A DNA stretch of 64,000 bases from Lampris incognitus. Its lineage: Eukaryota > Chordata > Actinopteri > Lampriformes > Lampridae. Position numbers and translations under genes: made by a program. The notes beneath the pieces are model-generated. The model worked only from the letters and a program-made list of their open reading frames with translations. It made no database searches and had not been told where the DNA came from. Where the stretch lies: positions 23,116,395 through 23,180,394 of the forward strand of contig NC_079224.1 of assembly GCF_029633865.1 (NCBI RefSeq), written 5' to 3'. Below, piece after piece: positions 50,913 through 62,175 of the stretch (positions within the stretch are counted from its first letter, which is position 1; each line of letters begins with the position of its first letter).

Positions 50913-51059
50913 ACTACTCAATTAAAGTCTTTCCGTTAGCTGTAAAGGTAAATGCTAAAAGAGCTAAGTGACGCTAACTCCTTAACGTAACTTCAAAGTA
51001 CACTTCCAGGTAAATTCAATCTGTTCTCCTCAACTCTCTATCGCTAAATGACATGTAAT

Positions 51060-51602
51060 TAACATGACAACACACATGTGCAACCTAAAATCATTTAAAC
51101 AAACGTTAATACATTTAAAAGATAATAATCAGCCATGTATCTTACCAGATTTGGGTTTGGGAGTAGAGGGGGATGCGAAGGATGCGCTTATTTTATACTG
51201 TACACTTCTTTGTCGTCTTTGGGGAGTTGTTGACAATGAGTAAAGTGAGTAATTCTGCGCTCCCTGCTGGCACGCCATCGAAATACATGTGTGTACATTT
51301 CACGCTTGGGCGAGGCAAACCGTGACACTGACAGGTTTTACAACAGTGGACAGGCGGGTGTATTACACGCTTTGGCATGATACCGGGTTGACGGATGATA
51401 TGTACATGTATGTGTTTGCGTGTGTGTGCGCGAGAGAGACAGAGAACGAGGGATCGCGAGAGAAAGAGAGAGAGAGAAAGAAAAAGAAAGAAAGAGCGAT
51501 CGAGAGAGAGGGGGGGTATTGTTTTTTGTTTTGTTTTGTTTTTTTACTCGGAAGATCCGGTAATTTACTTTCCTATGAACAGTATATTGTAGCGAATTCG
51601 GG
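51060..51602. other. No gene recognised; GA-rich simple sequence
   Basis: Contains GAGA/AAAG-rich sequence at 51432-51510. Short frames only. Confidence 0.5.
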
Positions 51603-52232
51603 GGACGTTACAATATGTACACTGATGAGTTACCTATCAATCATAAAGATTTCTATTCTGTAACTAAAGCTGTACCAATTGGTCCGGAAAACCATTTGAC
51701 ACACGGGGAGAAGAGTAATATTGTTCCCAAAGTCACTTCTGGTGACCTTGAATTAACAGATTTAAAAAATGCATCAACAAACCCATACGTGAAATCTTCC
51801 ACAACAGAAACAAAATCCTTCCCAGAGGAATTTTTTATTGGAGGTCCAGCATAGAGAATACTGACTGGAAGAAAAACATGGTTTCTACCTTTCAGATTCA
51901 ATGTGACAAACAAAATTAGAGAGGTTCATGTCAAAATGTTACATGGAATCTACCCTGTAAATTCGACTGTTTCAAAAGTTATGAATGTGGACAGCACTAT
52001 ATGTTCTATCTGTATACAACAAAACGAACTTTTACTCGTGTTTTTTAAGATTGCTCTATGCCATGATCATTTTGGAAAGACGTAGCATTTATTTAGTTAT
52101 GTGAACATGAGCCACACCTTTTCTTTCAAAGATGTAATAATCTGTCATCAGAACGATGGCTGCAGGAGCATTGAATATATCACTAATTTTGTAATACTAC
52201 TGGGAAGATGCCAAGATCATAAACAGAAATTC

Positions 52233-52667
52233 TGTCACAGCCTCTCGCCCTTGACATCAAAGCGATCGCCCTTGACACCTGCTGACCCCCCCCTTCACCT
52301 CGGTACACCAGCTGGTCACGCCCTCTCGCCCTTGACATCAAAGCAATCAGCCTCTCGCCCTTGACATCAAAGCGATCGCCCTTGACACCTGCTGACCCCC
52401 CCCCCTTCACCCCGGTACACCAGCTGGCCATCAAAGCAATCGCCGCTCTCCTTTGACATCAAAGCGATCGCCATCACCCTTAAAAAGCCTCCACTGTGGA
52501 CCAGTCTTCGCTGGAACGTCGCCATTCATGGACTTCTACCTGCCTGTCTACCTGCCACTGAGCCAACTCCTGCTCTAACCCTGAGATCGGTCACTTCAAT
52601 AAAGACTTGATTTCCTCCCGTACCTGGTTGTCCCGTCTGCTTTTGGGTTCTTTCCTGATACGTGACA
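52233..52667 (+). repeat. 5' LTR of the sushi element
   Basis: 435 bp, TGTCACAGCCTCTCGCCC ... CCTGATACGTGACA. A TATA-like TTAAAAAG is at 52480-52487 and AATAAA near 52599. The first half repeats CCCTTGACATCAAAGCGATC-type units several times. Confidence 0.92.
52480..52487 (+). promoter_or_regulatory. TATA-like box in the sushi LTR
   Basis: TTAAAAAG, 30 bp upstream of GCTGGAACGT (52510-52519), which would place the RNA 5' end at that motif. The same spacing is kept in the 3' LTR. Confidence 0.5.
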
Positions 52668-52669
52668 GT

Positions 52670-52679
52670 ACGTTCCAGC
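52670..52679 (+). other. Self-priming-type primer-binding site
   Basis: ACGTTCCAGC, two bases after the LTR, is the exact complement of GCTGGAACGT at the inferred start of the transcript (52510-52519). Tf1/sushi elements prime reverse transcription with the 5' end of their own RNA instead of a tRNA. No TGG start typical of a tRNA 3' end is present. Confidence 0.7.
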
Positions 52680-52683
52680 CACT

Positions 52684-53448
52684 ATGGACCCAGCAGACCA
52701 TTCCACCACAGACCTGGCCACGGTCTGCCAGGCTGTAGCCAACCAGGAATCGGTCCTCGGCCAGCACAGCCAGGTGCTACAGGGGATGGCTGACGCACTC
52801 CGTGGGCTCAGCTCAAAGATCTCCGGAATCCAGACCCAACTTAGTGCCTCCGCTAGCCCGGGATCCGCCCCTCCAGCTCCGCCACCCCCAGCGCCATCAA
52901 CTTCGGCTAAAGAACCATGGGTTGCCCCGCCCGATAAGTATGATGGAGATTTTGGACTTTGTCGCCCTTTTTTGATGCAGTGTGAGATTGTGTTTAACCA
53001 GCAGCCCCAGTCATATTCCACGGATGGAGCCAAAGTCGCTTACATCATGGGTCTTCTCCGGGGAAGCGCTCTGGATTGGGCTACTGCGGTGTGGGAAATG
53101 CGGGCCTCCACTTCCTCATCCTACGCTGAGTTCACCACTGCTTTTCGCCAGGTTTTTGATCATCCCGTGCGGGGAAAGGAGGCTTCAAAAAGACTGATCT
53201 CTCTCCGCCAGGGTTCCCGCAGCGTCGCCGACTGCTCAGTTGATTTCCGTACGCTATCAGCGGAGAGCGGATGGAACGAGTCCCTCCAGGCCGGGTTTTC
53301 CAACGGTCTAAGCGAATCCATAAAGGACGAACTGGTTTCCTACCCCGAGCCTGGAGGGCTGGAGGAATTGGTTACCCTGGCCATTCGTGTGGACAACCGT
53401 CTCCGGGAGCGGAGGAGAGAGAGGACGCGTCGCTTTCCTGGTCACTAA
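52684..53448 (+). pseudogene. gag of the sushi element
   Basis: 254 codons from MDPADHSTTDLATVCQAVAN, with a Pro-rich spacer and the capsid-like region (PDKYDGDFGLCRPFLMQCEI, YIMGLLRGSALDWATAVW, VADCSVDFRTLSAESGWNES). It ends at TAA (53446-53448). The same frame then runs on without a stop into the pol frame, so gag and pol are separated only by this codon. The start is the first ATG after the primer site. Confidence 0.85.
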
Positions 53449-56400
53449 AACTTTCCACGGGCCACACCTCCAAGCTCTGGGGGCCGAGCTCGCTCGACTG
53501 AGGCTGACGTCCTCCGAGAAAGCCCGAGGCGTGACTCTTCCCCAGCTTCGGAGCCGATGCAACTCGGCCGCTTCCGGCTCAACCCGGAGGAGCGTCAACG
53601 CCGCATCACCGAGAACAGCCGCTTGTATTGTGGTCAGTCTGATCACTTTCTCGCCTCCTGCCCTCACCGTTCCGTCAAACCAGCAGTCTCACGAGGGAGG
53701 GGGAGGATCCTCGTGAGCCCAACTGTCTGCCCTCTGTCTCCTCGTCCACGGACCCAGTTGCAAGCTACCATCAGTTTTAAAGGTCAGTCCACTAAACTTT
53801 TGGCTTTAATTGACTCTGGAGCTGATGAAAGCTTTTTGGATGCAAGTGTTGTGAAGCAGTTAGGTCTTGCCACTGTGAGTCTGGACCAGCCTCTTGAAGC
53901 TAATGCCCTGGATGGACGTCTCCTGGCCCGGATAACCTCTAAGACCGAGCCTGTGAGCCTCCTGTTGCCGGGGAACCATCAAGAGGAGGCAATTTTTTTC
54001 GTTATCAATTCTCCATTTTTTCCCATTATACTTGGTCATCCCTGGCTGGTTAAGCATAGTCCCCATATTGATTGGTCATCGGCCAGAATTTCAAGTTGGA
54101 ATCCCGTCTGTCATGCCATATGCCTCCAGTCTGCTCTGCCTCAGTCTGTCCCCTGTCAGGGGTCAAGCTCTGAGATCTCTGACCTGTCACTGGTGCCTCC
54201 AGAGTACCATGACCTCCAAGCCGTGTTCAACAAGCAGCAAGCTCTCTCCCTGCCTCCTCATCGCCCCTATGATTGCGCTATTGACCTGCTGCCGGGCGCT
54301 CCCCTCCCCAGCAGTCGTCTATATAGCCTCTCCAAGCCTGAGCGGGGGTCCATGGAGAGGTACATCAAGGTCAGAGCAGTTCTTGAGTGGCCAAGCCCGA
54401 CCAGCCGTAAGCAGCTTCAGAGGTTCCTCGGGTTTGCCAACTTCTACAGACGGTTCATCCGCAATTACAGCCGCGTTGCGGCCCCACTAACCGCTCTTAC
54501 CTCCACCTCCAGACAGTTCCTGTGGACCCCTGTAGCAGAGGCAGCTTTCCAAGCCCTCAAGCACCGCTTCACCACAGCTCCTATCCTCATCCAGCCAGAC
54601 CCAACCAAGCAGTTCGTTGTAGAAGTGGACGCCCCTGAGATTGGGGTGGAGGCGGTCCTTTCTCAGCGCTCCAGTGAGGATGGCAAGACACACCCCTGTG
54701 CCTTCCTGTCTCGCCGTCTCTCCCCAGCTGAAAGGAACTATGATGTGGGGAATCGTGAGCTCCTGGCGGTGAAATTGGCCCTGGAGGAATGGCGACATTT
54801 TCTGGAGGGGTCTGAGCTTCCTTTTATAGTGTGTACTGACCATAAGAACCTGGAATACATCCAGTCAGCAAAGCGACTCACCACGCGCCAAGCCAGGTGG
54901 GTGCTCTTTTTTGGTCGTTTTAATTTTTCTTTGACGTACAGACCTGGCTCCAGGAATGCCAAGCCCGATGCTCTGTCTCGTGTGCATGGGGAGGAGTCTG
55001 AGCCCAAGCTCCAACCTGACACCATCGTTCCCTCTACCTGTGTGGTTGCGGCTGCGGCTGTCACCTGGAACATTGAAAGGGAGGTCATGGCAGCACAACA
55101 GACTCAGCCTGACCCAGGTAACGGTCCCCCCGGGCGCTTGTTTGTTCCAGATGCTGTTAAATCTAGTGTGTTGCAGTGGGCTCACTCTTCCAAACTCACC
55201 TGCCATCCTGGAGTAACCTGTACCCTAGCCTTCCTCCGTAGGCGGTTCTGGTGGCCTTCCATGACGGAGGATACTGGGTCTTTTGTTTCTGCCTGTCCTG
55301 TTTGTGCCCAGATTAAGCCCTCCACTCAGGCCAGTGCCGGTCTGCTGCGCCCCCTGCCTGTTCCACACCATCCCTGGTCGCATCTGTCCTTGGATTTCGT
55401 CTCTGGTCTGCCCGCCTCCGACGGTAACACCGTTGTACTGACTGTCGTTGATCGCTTCAGTAAATTTGTTCACTTTTTGCCCTTGTCTAAACTGCCTTCG
55501 GCCCGAGAGACTGCGGATCTGCTGGTCAGGGAGGTTTTCCGGGTCCACGGTCTCCCCCGTGATATCGTGTCTGACCGTGGCCCCCAGTTCACTTCTGCTG
55601 TCTGGAAGGCTTTCTGCTCTGCCATCGGTGCCACCGTCAGCCTGTCATCGGGGTTCCATCCTCAGACCAACGGCCAGGCCGAGAGGGCCAACCAGGCATT
55701 GGAGACTGTCCTCCACTGTCTGGTGTCTGCCAACCAGGCATTGGAGACTGTCCTCCACTGTCTGGTGTCTGCCAACCCATCCTCTTGGTCCTCACAACTT
55801 CCCTGGGTAGAATATGCCCATAACACCTTGCCATCGTCTGCTACTGGGTTGTCCCCTTTTCAATGTCTTTACGGCTATCAGCCTCCCCTTTTTCCTTCTC
55901 AAGTGGTAGACATTCCGGTCCCGTCTGTCCAGGCCCATGTCCGTCGGTGCCGTCGGACCTGGCGGCGAGCCCGTGCTGCACTGCTCAGGACCTCCGGCCG
56001 TTACCAGCGCTTGGCGGATCGTCATCGCACCCCTGCTCCGGACTACTCCCTCGGTGACCAGGTATGGCTCTCTACCAAGGATCTACCCTTGAAATCGGAC
56101 GCTAAAAAACTGTCCCCCAGGTATATTGGTCCCTTTCCCATTGTCAAAGTCATTAACCCCTCTGTGGTCCATCTGAAGCTGCCCCGCACTCCCCGGGTTC
56201 ACCCTTCCTTCCATGTGTCCTGCCTCAAACCTGTCTCTACCAGCCCTCTAGTTCCTCCGGCCCCCCCGCCCCCACCTCCTCGTATGATCAACGATCATCC
56301 GGCTTACACCGTTCGTCGTCTCCTGGACTCTCGTCGCCGCGGTCGCGCCCTGCAGTATCTCGTGGACTGGGAGGGATATGGCCCGGAGGAGAGGTGTTGG

Positions 56401-56529
56401 GTCCCTCGTCGCCTTGTCCTGGACGCGAACCTCATCCGGGACTTCCACAGGACGCACCCTGACGGGTCTGGTAGGTCGCCCGGTGGCGCCCCTCGGAGGG
56501 GGGGTACTGTCACAGCCTCTCGCCCTTGA
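53449..56529 (+). pseudogene. pol of the sushi element, reverse transcriptase core deleted
   Basis: First Met at 53557 (990 aa from there), same frame as gag. Zinc knuckle [12 protein letters not shown] lacks its first Cys (Arg instead). Protease DSGAD at residues 86-90. At residues ~266-272 ([17 protein letters not shown]; nt ~54366) the sequence jumps from the N-terminal edge of reverse transcriptase to its connection region, so the YLDD-bearing core is absent. RNase H ([24 protein letters not shown]) and integrase follow: zinc H-C-C ending CPVCAQIK, Asp in SLDFVSGLP, Asp in IVSDRGPQF, Glu in [10 protein letters not shown] 42-bp unit is duplicated at 55687-55728/55729-55770. The C-terminal chromodomain ([18 protein letters not shown]) is intact. 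Ends just inside the 3' LTR. Confidence 0.9.
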
Positions 56530-56831
56530 CATCAAAGCGATCGCCCTTGACACCTGCTGACCCCCCCCCTTCACCCCGGTACACCAGCTGTCCATCAAAG
56601 CAATCGCCGCTCTCCCTTGACATCAAAGCGATCGCCATCACCCTTAAAAAGCCTCCACTGTGGACCAGTCTTCGCTGGAACGTCGCCATTCATGGACTTC
56701 TGCCTGCCTGTCTACCTGCCACTGAGCCAACTCCTGCTCTACCCCTGAGATCGGCCACTTCAATAAAGACTTGTTTTCCTCCCGTACCTGGTTGTCCCGT
56801 CTGCTTTTGGGTTCTTTCCTGATACGTGACA
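56508..56831 (+). repeat. 3' LTR of the sushi element
   Basis: 324 bp, same ends as the 5' LTR; fewer upstream repeat units. Confidence 0.92.
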
Positions 56832-57130
56832 AATTCGCTAATTCCATCCCAAATATTCACACTTTTCTTTATGAAATTGAGTCTTTTGAATTCTATCAAG
56901 AATATGAAAAAAGTAGTTATACTTGATCTACCTATAAGTGAACTTGTGAACGGAAACCCCTGATTCTACCCCCCCCCTTTTTTACCATTAGTTGATGTAT
57001 TTCTTTCTTTTGTATGTTTTTGTACTTAGCTGGATTTGTTGGGTTGGATTGTAGGGCTGCTGTATGCACATATTTCCCTGTATGTTGTATTTGTATTGCA
57101 ATAGCTTTGTAATTTTCAATTTAAAAAAAA

Positions 57131-58195
57131 TGTCGGGAAGTTATTGTTACTCCCATGTTCCTCGTTATCTTGTTTTCTTCCGCTGTACCTACATTAAAGT
57201 ACCAGTAGGAATCGGTAAGTATTTTACACGTGCGAATTCATAAGAGGAAGTTACGCCGTACATTCCTGGAAATTACTGTAAATGACAGGAAGTTACACTC
57301 TAACACGCTGGCTCTGTTATAAAGTGTTACCGAGTTATTTGCATTCAGTTTTTAACCAACCAAACAATCATGTTTAGCGGGTCACAGCGGCACCTAGAGG
57401 AAGAGTGGTGTCAGCATCTCACCTGAATTTGTCTGAAAATGGCACACATTCTTTCACATGTATTAGATTATATATTGTCATGAAAATAACCCGTACTCTC
57501 TTTTTTCGTATAATATTGAAAAATTGGAAATATCTTTGATTCATGTAGTTTTGTTGATAGCAGCCCATTGCTTCACTGTAACAATATTATAGGTTTACAA
57601 TCTCAGACTATTCTGTTAGAGAGGTAAACGGGTGACTGATTCTTCATTGCATGAACACAACGGACAAGCAAGCCCTTAGTCAACTTTTAATGGACGTGAC
57701 ACGATGAAACAATGTAATAAGCCTTAAATATGATACATACAAAATTGTATTTGGCTTATTTACAGAAAATTAAACCGTGAAGAAAAACAAGACAAAAAGT
57801 GCAGTTTGTAATCCACCCAAAACAATTAAATGAAGAACAAAGCAGTATGTGGGTGAATGTAGGAGAATGTCAATCAACCTAGAGCACTAAACATGAATAA
57901 AACGCAGAGGTTAGAAATATGCTGAGGTCATAACAGCAAAAAGTTTTACAAAATCAAATAATTTAATAAATTGTGGCACTTGTAAATGGCCTCATTGTAT
58001 CTTCGTCCCAGATTTTTAAGGAGGGGGCGACAAAATGAAACACAAGGGTCAGGAAAGTAGACATAAGCATAAAAAACAAAACACAGAAAACTTTAGATGT
58101 TAAGTATAATTCCCTGGATATTTCAAGAGTAGTCTTGACTCAAAACATCTGCTTCAGTTATGGTGCATTGACAATGAGTCACTCAAACAATTAGT
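57131..58195. other. No gene recognised
   Basis: AT-rich. No frame with a recognisable domain and no clear repeat boundary. Confidence 0.5.
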
Positions 58196-59895
58196 ACAAA
58201 TACTACTACTACTACTACTAATAACTTTATTTATATAGCACTTTTCTAAAACAATGTTGCAAAGTGCTTTACAAAGAAATAAAACCAGGCAAGGCAAAAA
58301 TAAGAGTAAGACCAAATAAGTAAGAGTCAAAATAAAAACAGTATAAATAAATAAAAACAAATATAAAACATTTGTAAAAGCTTTCTTAAAAAGAATAGTT
58401 TTAAGATGAGGTTTCAAAGAAGCTATAGACTTGGTTTGTCTAAGTTCAACAGGAAGATAGCTCCATAGTGTGGGGGCTCTAACAGCAAAAGCCCGATCAC
58501 CTTCTGTACCAATCCCAGACCTGGAAATAACCAGCAGGGCTCCATCTGCGGATCTTAATGGTCGAGGGGGCATATACCAGGTCAATAAATCACAAATGTA
58601 TGTAGGAGCAAGACCATTTAAAGCCTTAAAAGTGAGCAATACATTTTTAAAATCAATTCGAAAAATAACAGGGCGCCAGTGTAGGGAGGCACGCACGGGA
58701 GTCATATGGTCATGCCTCTTTGTACCGGTAATGAGCCGAGCAGCGGCGTTTTGTACCAACTGCAGATGGTGGAGGGAGCCCTACCAGAATAAAGTGCGTT
58801 GCAATAGTCAAGCCGAGAATAGATAAAAAAGCGTGTGCAACTTTTTGTAGATCGGCAATTGATAAAGATGACATAATTTTGGAGATTATCTTGAGCTGGA
58901 GAAAGCATGACTGAACAACAGGTTTGATTTGATTATCACAACTGAGGTTAGCATCGAATATTACCTCAAGATTCATAGCAGCCTGCTTAAGACTACCTGA
59001 CAGACCATCAAGATTAGTAACAAAAGGGCTGATGGAATTTTCGGGACCGAACAGAATGACCTTCAGACTTATCATCATTACATTTGAGAACATTTTCAGG
59101 AAATCCAGGATTTAATGTCAGAGAGACAAGTTGTGAGATTTACTAAGGTGCTAGGATCTGTGGGTTTTAGTGGCATATATAACTGAGTGTCGTCAGCATA
59201 ATAGTAGTAGTGCACATCGTGATTTTTGAATGATTTGGCCAAGGGGCAGCATGTATCTAGAAAAGAGAAGAGAGCCAAGAACTGAGCCTTGAGGAACACC
59301 ACAACTAAACTGAGCCATCGAGGAGGTAGAGTTACTCAGAACAACAGAGAAAGTTCTGTTGGTGAGGTAAGAGGGTAATAAACTAAGAGCCGAGCCCTTG
59401 ATGCCAACCCAAGTCTCTAAGAAATGTAAGAAGATGTTGTGATCGACTATTTCAAAGGCAGCACTTAAGTCTAAAAGAACTAAAATTGAGCAGTCACCCT
59501 TGTCTGCAGTCAAGAGTAGGTCATTAGTGACCTTAACTAGAGCTGTTTCGGTACTATGAAGTGCTCTAAAACCAGACTGGAAACCTAAAAACACTATTAG
59601 TGTTCATAAAAGAAATCAATTGGGAAGAAATCTCTCCAGAACCTTACATAGAAAAGACAAATTAGAGACTGGTCTGTAGTTACTTAGGGACAGGGGATCT
59701 AAATTAGGTTTCTTCAGCAATGGGTAAACAATGGCATGCTTAAAACTGTCTGGAAAAGAACCAGAGGCCAGAGAATTATTAAGAATTTGCAGAATAGCGG
59801 GGCTGGTAGTTGAAAATACAGTGTTGAACAGCTTAGTGGGAATGGCGTCTAAAATGCAGGAGGAGGAGTTCATATTGGAGACACAGTCCTGCAAA
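58196..59895 (-). mobile_element. L2/CR1-type LINE, 5'-truncated, inactive
   Basis: Minus-strand frames 59894-59616, 59594-59193, 59093-58710 and 58759-58154 match successive reverse transcriptase pieces: PLSLSNYRPVSNLSFLCKVL, then FQSGFRALHSTETALVKVTN with LVLLDLSAAFEIVDHN and CGVPQGSVLGSLLF, then DDTQLYMPLKP, then the C-terminal LHWRPVIFRIDFK, PRPLRSA and LWSYLPVEL. The 3' end is TAAAGCACTTTGCAACATTG on the minus strand, followed by a TAG trinucleotide repeat at 58203-58220. Multiple frameshifts. Confidence 0.85.
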
Positions 59896-60244
59896 AGTAG
59901 CCATCTTTGAATAACTCGTGTGTTTGTTTATTTATCTGTTCATATTTTAATCCATTTATTCATTTGTGAAATATTCTTTTCATTTTTTTAAGATTATAGT
60001 CCATTAAAAGTAGTTATCTGATATCTAATCAAAGTGTTGTAATTTTCCAACAAAAAACCAAAAAGAAAAGATATCTGAGGCAACACAATACAAATGGTAC
60101 CGTACATGTTGGTCCATTATTGTATAAAATGAAGAAGCAAAATATTGTGAAATGACAGAATGATACACATACATGACCCAAACTTCACACGTTGATGAGA
60201 TAATAAAGTATCTGGCTCTGTGGGGAACTTAAAATGGTAAACAT
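59896..60244. other. No gene recognised
   Basis: AT-rich; nothing recognisable between the LINE and the minisatellite. Confidence 0.5.
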
Positions 60245-62175
60245 GACTGGAGCTGAACATTACAACCCAGACATTCAGAACTGAACATTGGAACAGACAT
60301 TAAAAACTGAACATTAGAACACAGATATTTGGAACTGAACTTTAGAACCCAGACATTCAGAACTGAATGTTAGAACTGAGACATTCAGAACTGAACATTA
60401 GAAACCAGACATTCATAATTGACAAATAGAACCCAAACATTCAGAACTGAACATTAGAACACAGACATTCAGAACTGAACATTGGAACACAGACATTAAG
60501 AACTAAACATTAGAACACAATCATTCAGACATGAAGATTTGAACATAGATATTCAGAAATGAAGATCAGAACCCAGACATTCAGGACAGAACATTGGAAA
60601 AAAGACATTCAGAACTGAACATTAGAACCCAGATATTCAGAACTGAATATTCAAACCCAGATGTTCAGAACTGAACTTTAGAACCCAGACGTTCAGAACT
60701 GAACTTTAGAACCTAGACATTCATAACTGAACACTAGAACATAGATATTCAGAATTGAACATTAGAACAGGCATTCAGAACTGAACATTAGAACACAGAT
60801 ATTCAGAACTGAACATCAAAGCTGAGACTTTCAGTACAGAACATTAGTACCCAGACATTCGGAACTGAACCCTAGAACCCAAACATTCAAAACTGAATAT
60901 TAGAACGCAGGCATGCAGAACTGACCATCAGAATACAGACATTTGGAATTGAACATTCCAAAATGTCTGTATTCTAATGGTCTCCTTTTCGAACTGCCGA
61001 GATTTAAAACAAATGTTTCATGATGATATTGCTTGCTTGTTTTGATTTTTTCTCTTTTGTTTTCTTTTATTATACATTTTAATTTTTTTAACGTTCGAAA
61101 TAAACAAATAAACAAAACAAAACAAAACATTAGAACAGACATTCAGAACTGAACGTTAGAAAACAGTCATTCAGAACTGACAATTAGAACTGAGATATTC
61201 AGAACTGAAAATTAGAACTGAGATATTCAGAACTGAACATTAGAACAAAGACATTTGGAACTGAATATTAGAGCTGAGACATTCAGAACTGAACATTAGA
61301 ACACAGACATTCAGAGCTGAACATTAGAACCCAGACATTCAGAATTGAACATTAGAACACAGACATTCAGAGCTGAACATTAGAACCCAGACATTCAGAA
61401 TTGAACATTAGAACCCAGACATTCAGAAATGAACATTAGAACACAGATATTCAGAACTGAACATCAAAGCTGAGACTTTCAGTACAGAACATTAGTACCC
61501 AGACATTCGGAACTGAACCCTAGAACCCAAACATTCAAAACTGAATATTAGAACGCAGGCATGCAGAACTGACCATTAGAATACAGACATTTGGAATTGA
61601 ACATTCCAAAATGTCTGTATTCTAATGGTCTCCTTTTCGAACTGCCGAGATTTAAAACAAATGTTTCATGATGATATTGCTTGCTTGTTTTGATTTTTTC
61701 TCTTTTGTTTTCTTTTATTATACATTTTAATTTTTTTAACGTTCGAAATAAACAAATAAACAAAACAAAACAAAACATTAGAACAGACATTCAGAACTGA
61801 ACGTTAGAAAACAGTCATTCAGAACTGAAAATTAGAACTGAGATATTCAGAACTGAAAATTAGAACTGAGATATTCAGAACTGAACATTAGAACAAAGAC
61901 ATTTGGAACTGAATATTAGAGCTGAGACATTCAGAACTGAACATTAGAACACAGACATTCAGAGCTGAACATTAGAACCCAGACATTCAGAATTGAACAT
62001 TAGAACACAGACATTCAGAGCTGAACATTAGAACACAGACATTTAGAACTGAACATTAGAACCCAGACATTCAGAATTGAACATTAGAACCCAGACATTC
62101 AGAAATGAACATTAGAACACAGACATTCAAAACTTAACAATAAAACAGACATTCAGAACTGAACATTAGAACAAA
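60245..62175 (+). repeat. 28-bp minisatellite with higher-order duplication
   Basis: Dozens of variants of GAACATTAGAACACAGACAT plus TCAGAACT, running almost without a break. Two long stretches (about 60793-61240 and 61441-61890) are near-identical at a constant offset of 648 bp. Each includes a non-repeat insert of about 180 bp with a hairpin (AGAATACAGACATTT ... AAATGTCTGTATTCT) and an A/C-rich end (AACAAATAAACAAAACAAAA). No gene; the 80-codon minus frames in the two inserts are duplicates of the same spurious frame. Confidence 0.92.

Larger units (their letters stand above)
42218..51059. repeat. ~180-bp tandem target duplication, each copy split by an LTR retrotransposon
   Basis: Copy 1 is 42218-42254 plus 46607-46753. 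Copy 2 is 46754-46791 plus 50913-51059. Shared sequence runs AGACATATTACAGACGGGGC ... ATATATTACTACTCAATTAA ... AAATGACATGTAAT. The copies abut at 46753/46754 and differ at about nine sites in the ~147-bp right part. Each is interrupted after ATATATT-ACTA(C). Confidence 0.85.
52233..56831 (+). mobile_element. Sushi/Tf1-type Ty3/gypsy retrotransposon with chromodomain, inactive
   Basis: 4599 bp between LTRs at 52233-52667 and 56508-56831, with a perfect 5-bp target duplication AATTC (52228-52232, 56832-56836). Order: LTR, self-priming-type primer site, gag, protease, (reverse transcriptase core missing), RNase H, integrase, chromodomain, polypurine tract CGGAGGGGGGGTAC, LTR. Inserted in L1 ORF2. 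The left LTR is 111 bp longer because of extra copies of its upstream GATCG-CCCTTGACA repeat. Confidence 0.93.
51603..57130 (+). mobile_element. L1-type LINE 3' end, split by the sushi retrotransposon
   Basis: Left part 51603-52232, right part 56832-57130. The plus-strand frame at 51860-52085 encodes FLPFRFNVTNKIREVHVKML HGIYPVNSTVSKVMN then a C-x2-C motif (CSICIQQNE), the L1 ORF2 C-terminal pattern. The reading continues across the insertion as RCQDHKQKF then ANSIPNIHTFLYEIESFEFY. It ends in TTGCAATAGCTTTGTAATTT and an A-run near 57130. Several stops; 5' truncated. Confidence 0.75.

Noticed and set aside
60900-61790. Two nearly identical 80-codon minus-strand frames (60900-61142, 61548-61790)
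   Set aside because: They are the same spurious frame in duplicated non-coding inserts of the minisatellite; no domain and no gene context.
60245-62175. CRISPR-like array of ~28-bp repeats
   Set aside because: Repeats run head to tail with no unique spacers and vary in sequence, in a vertebrate genome. It is a minisatellite.
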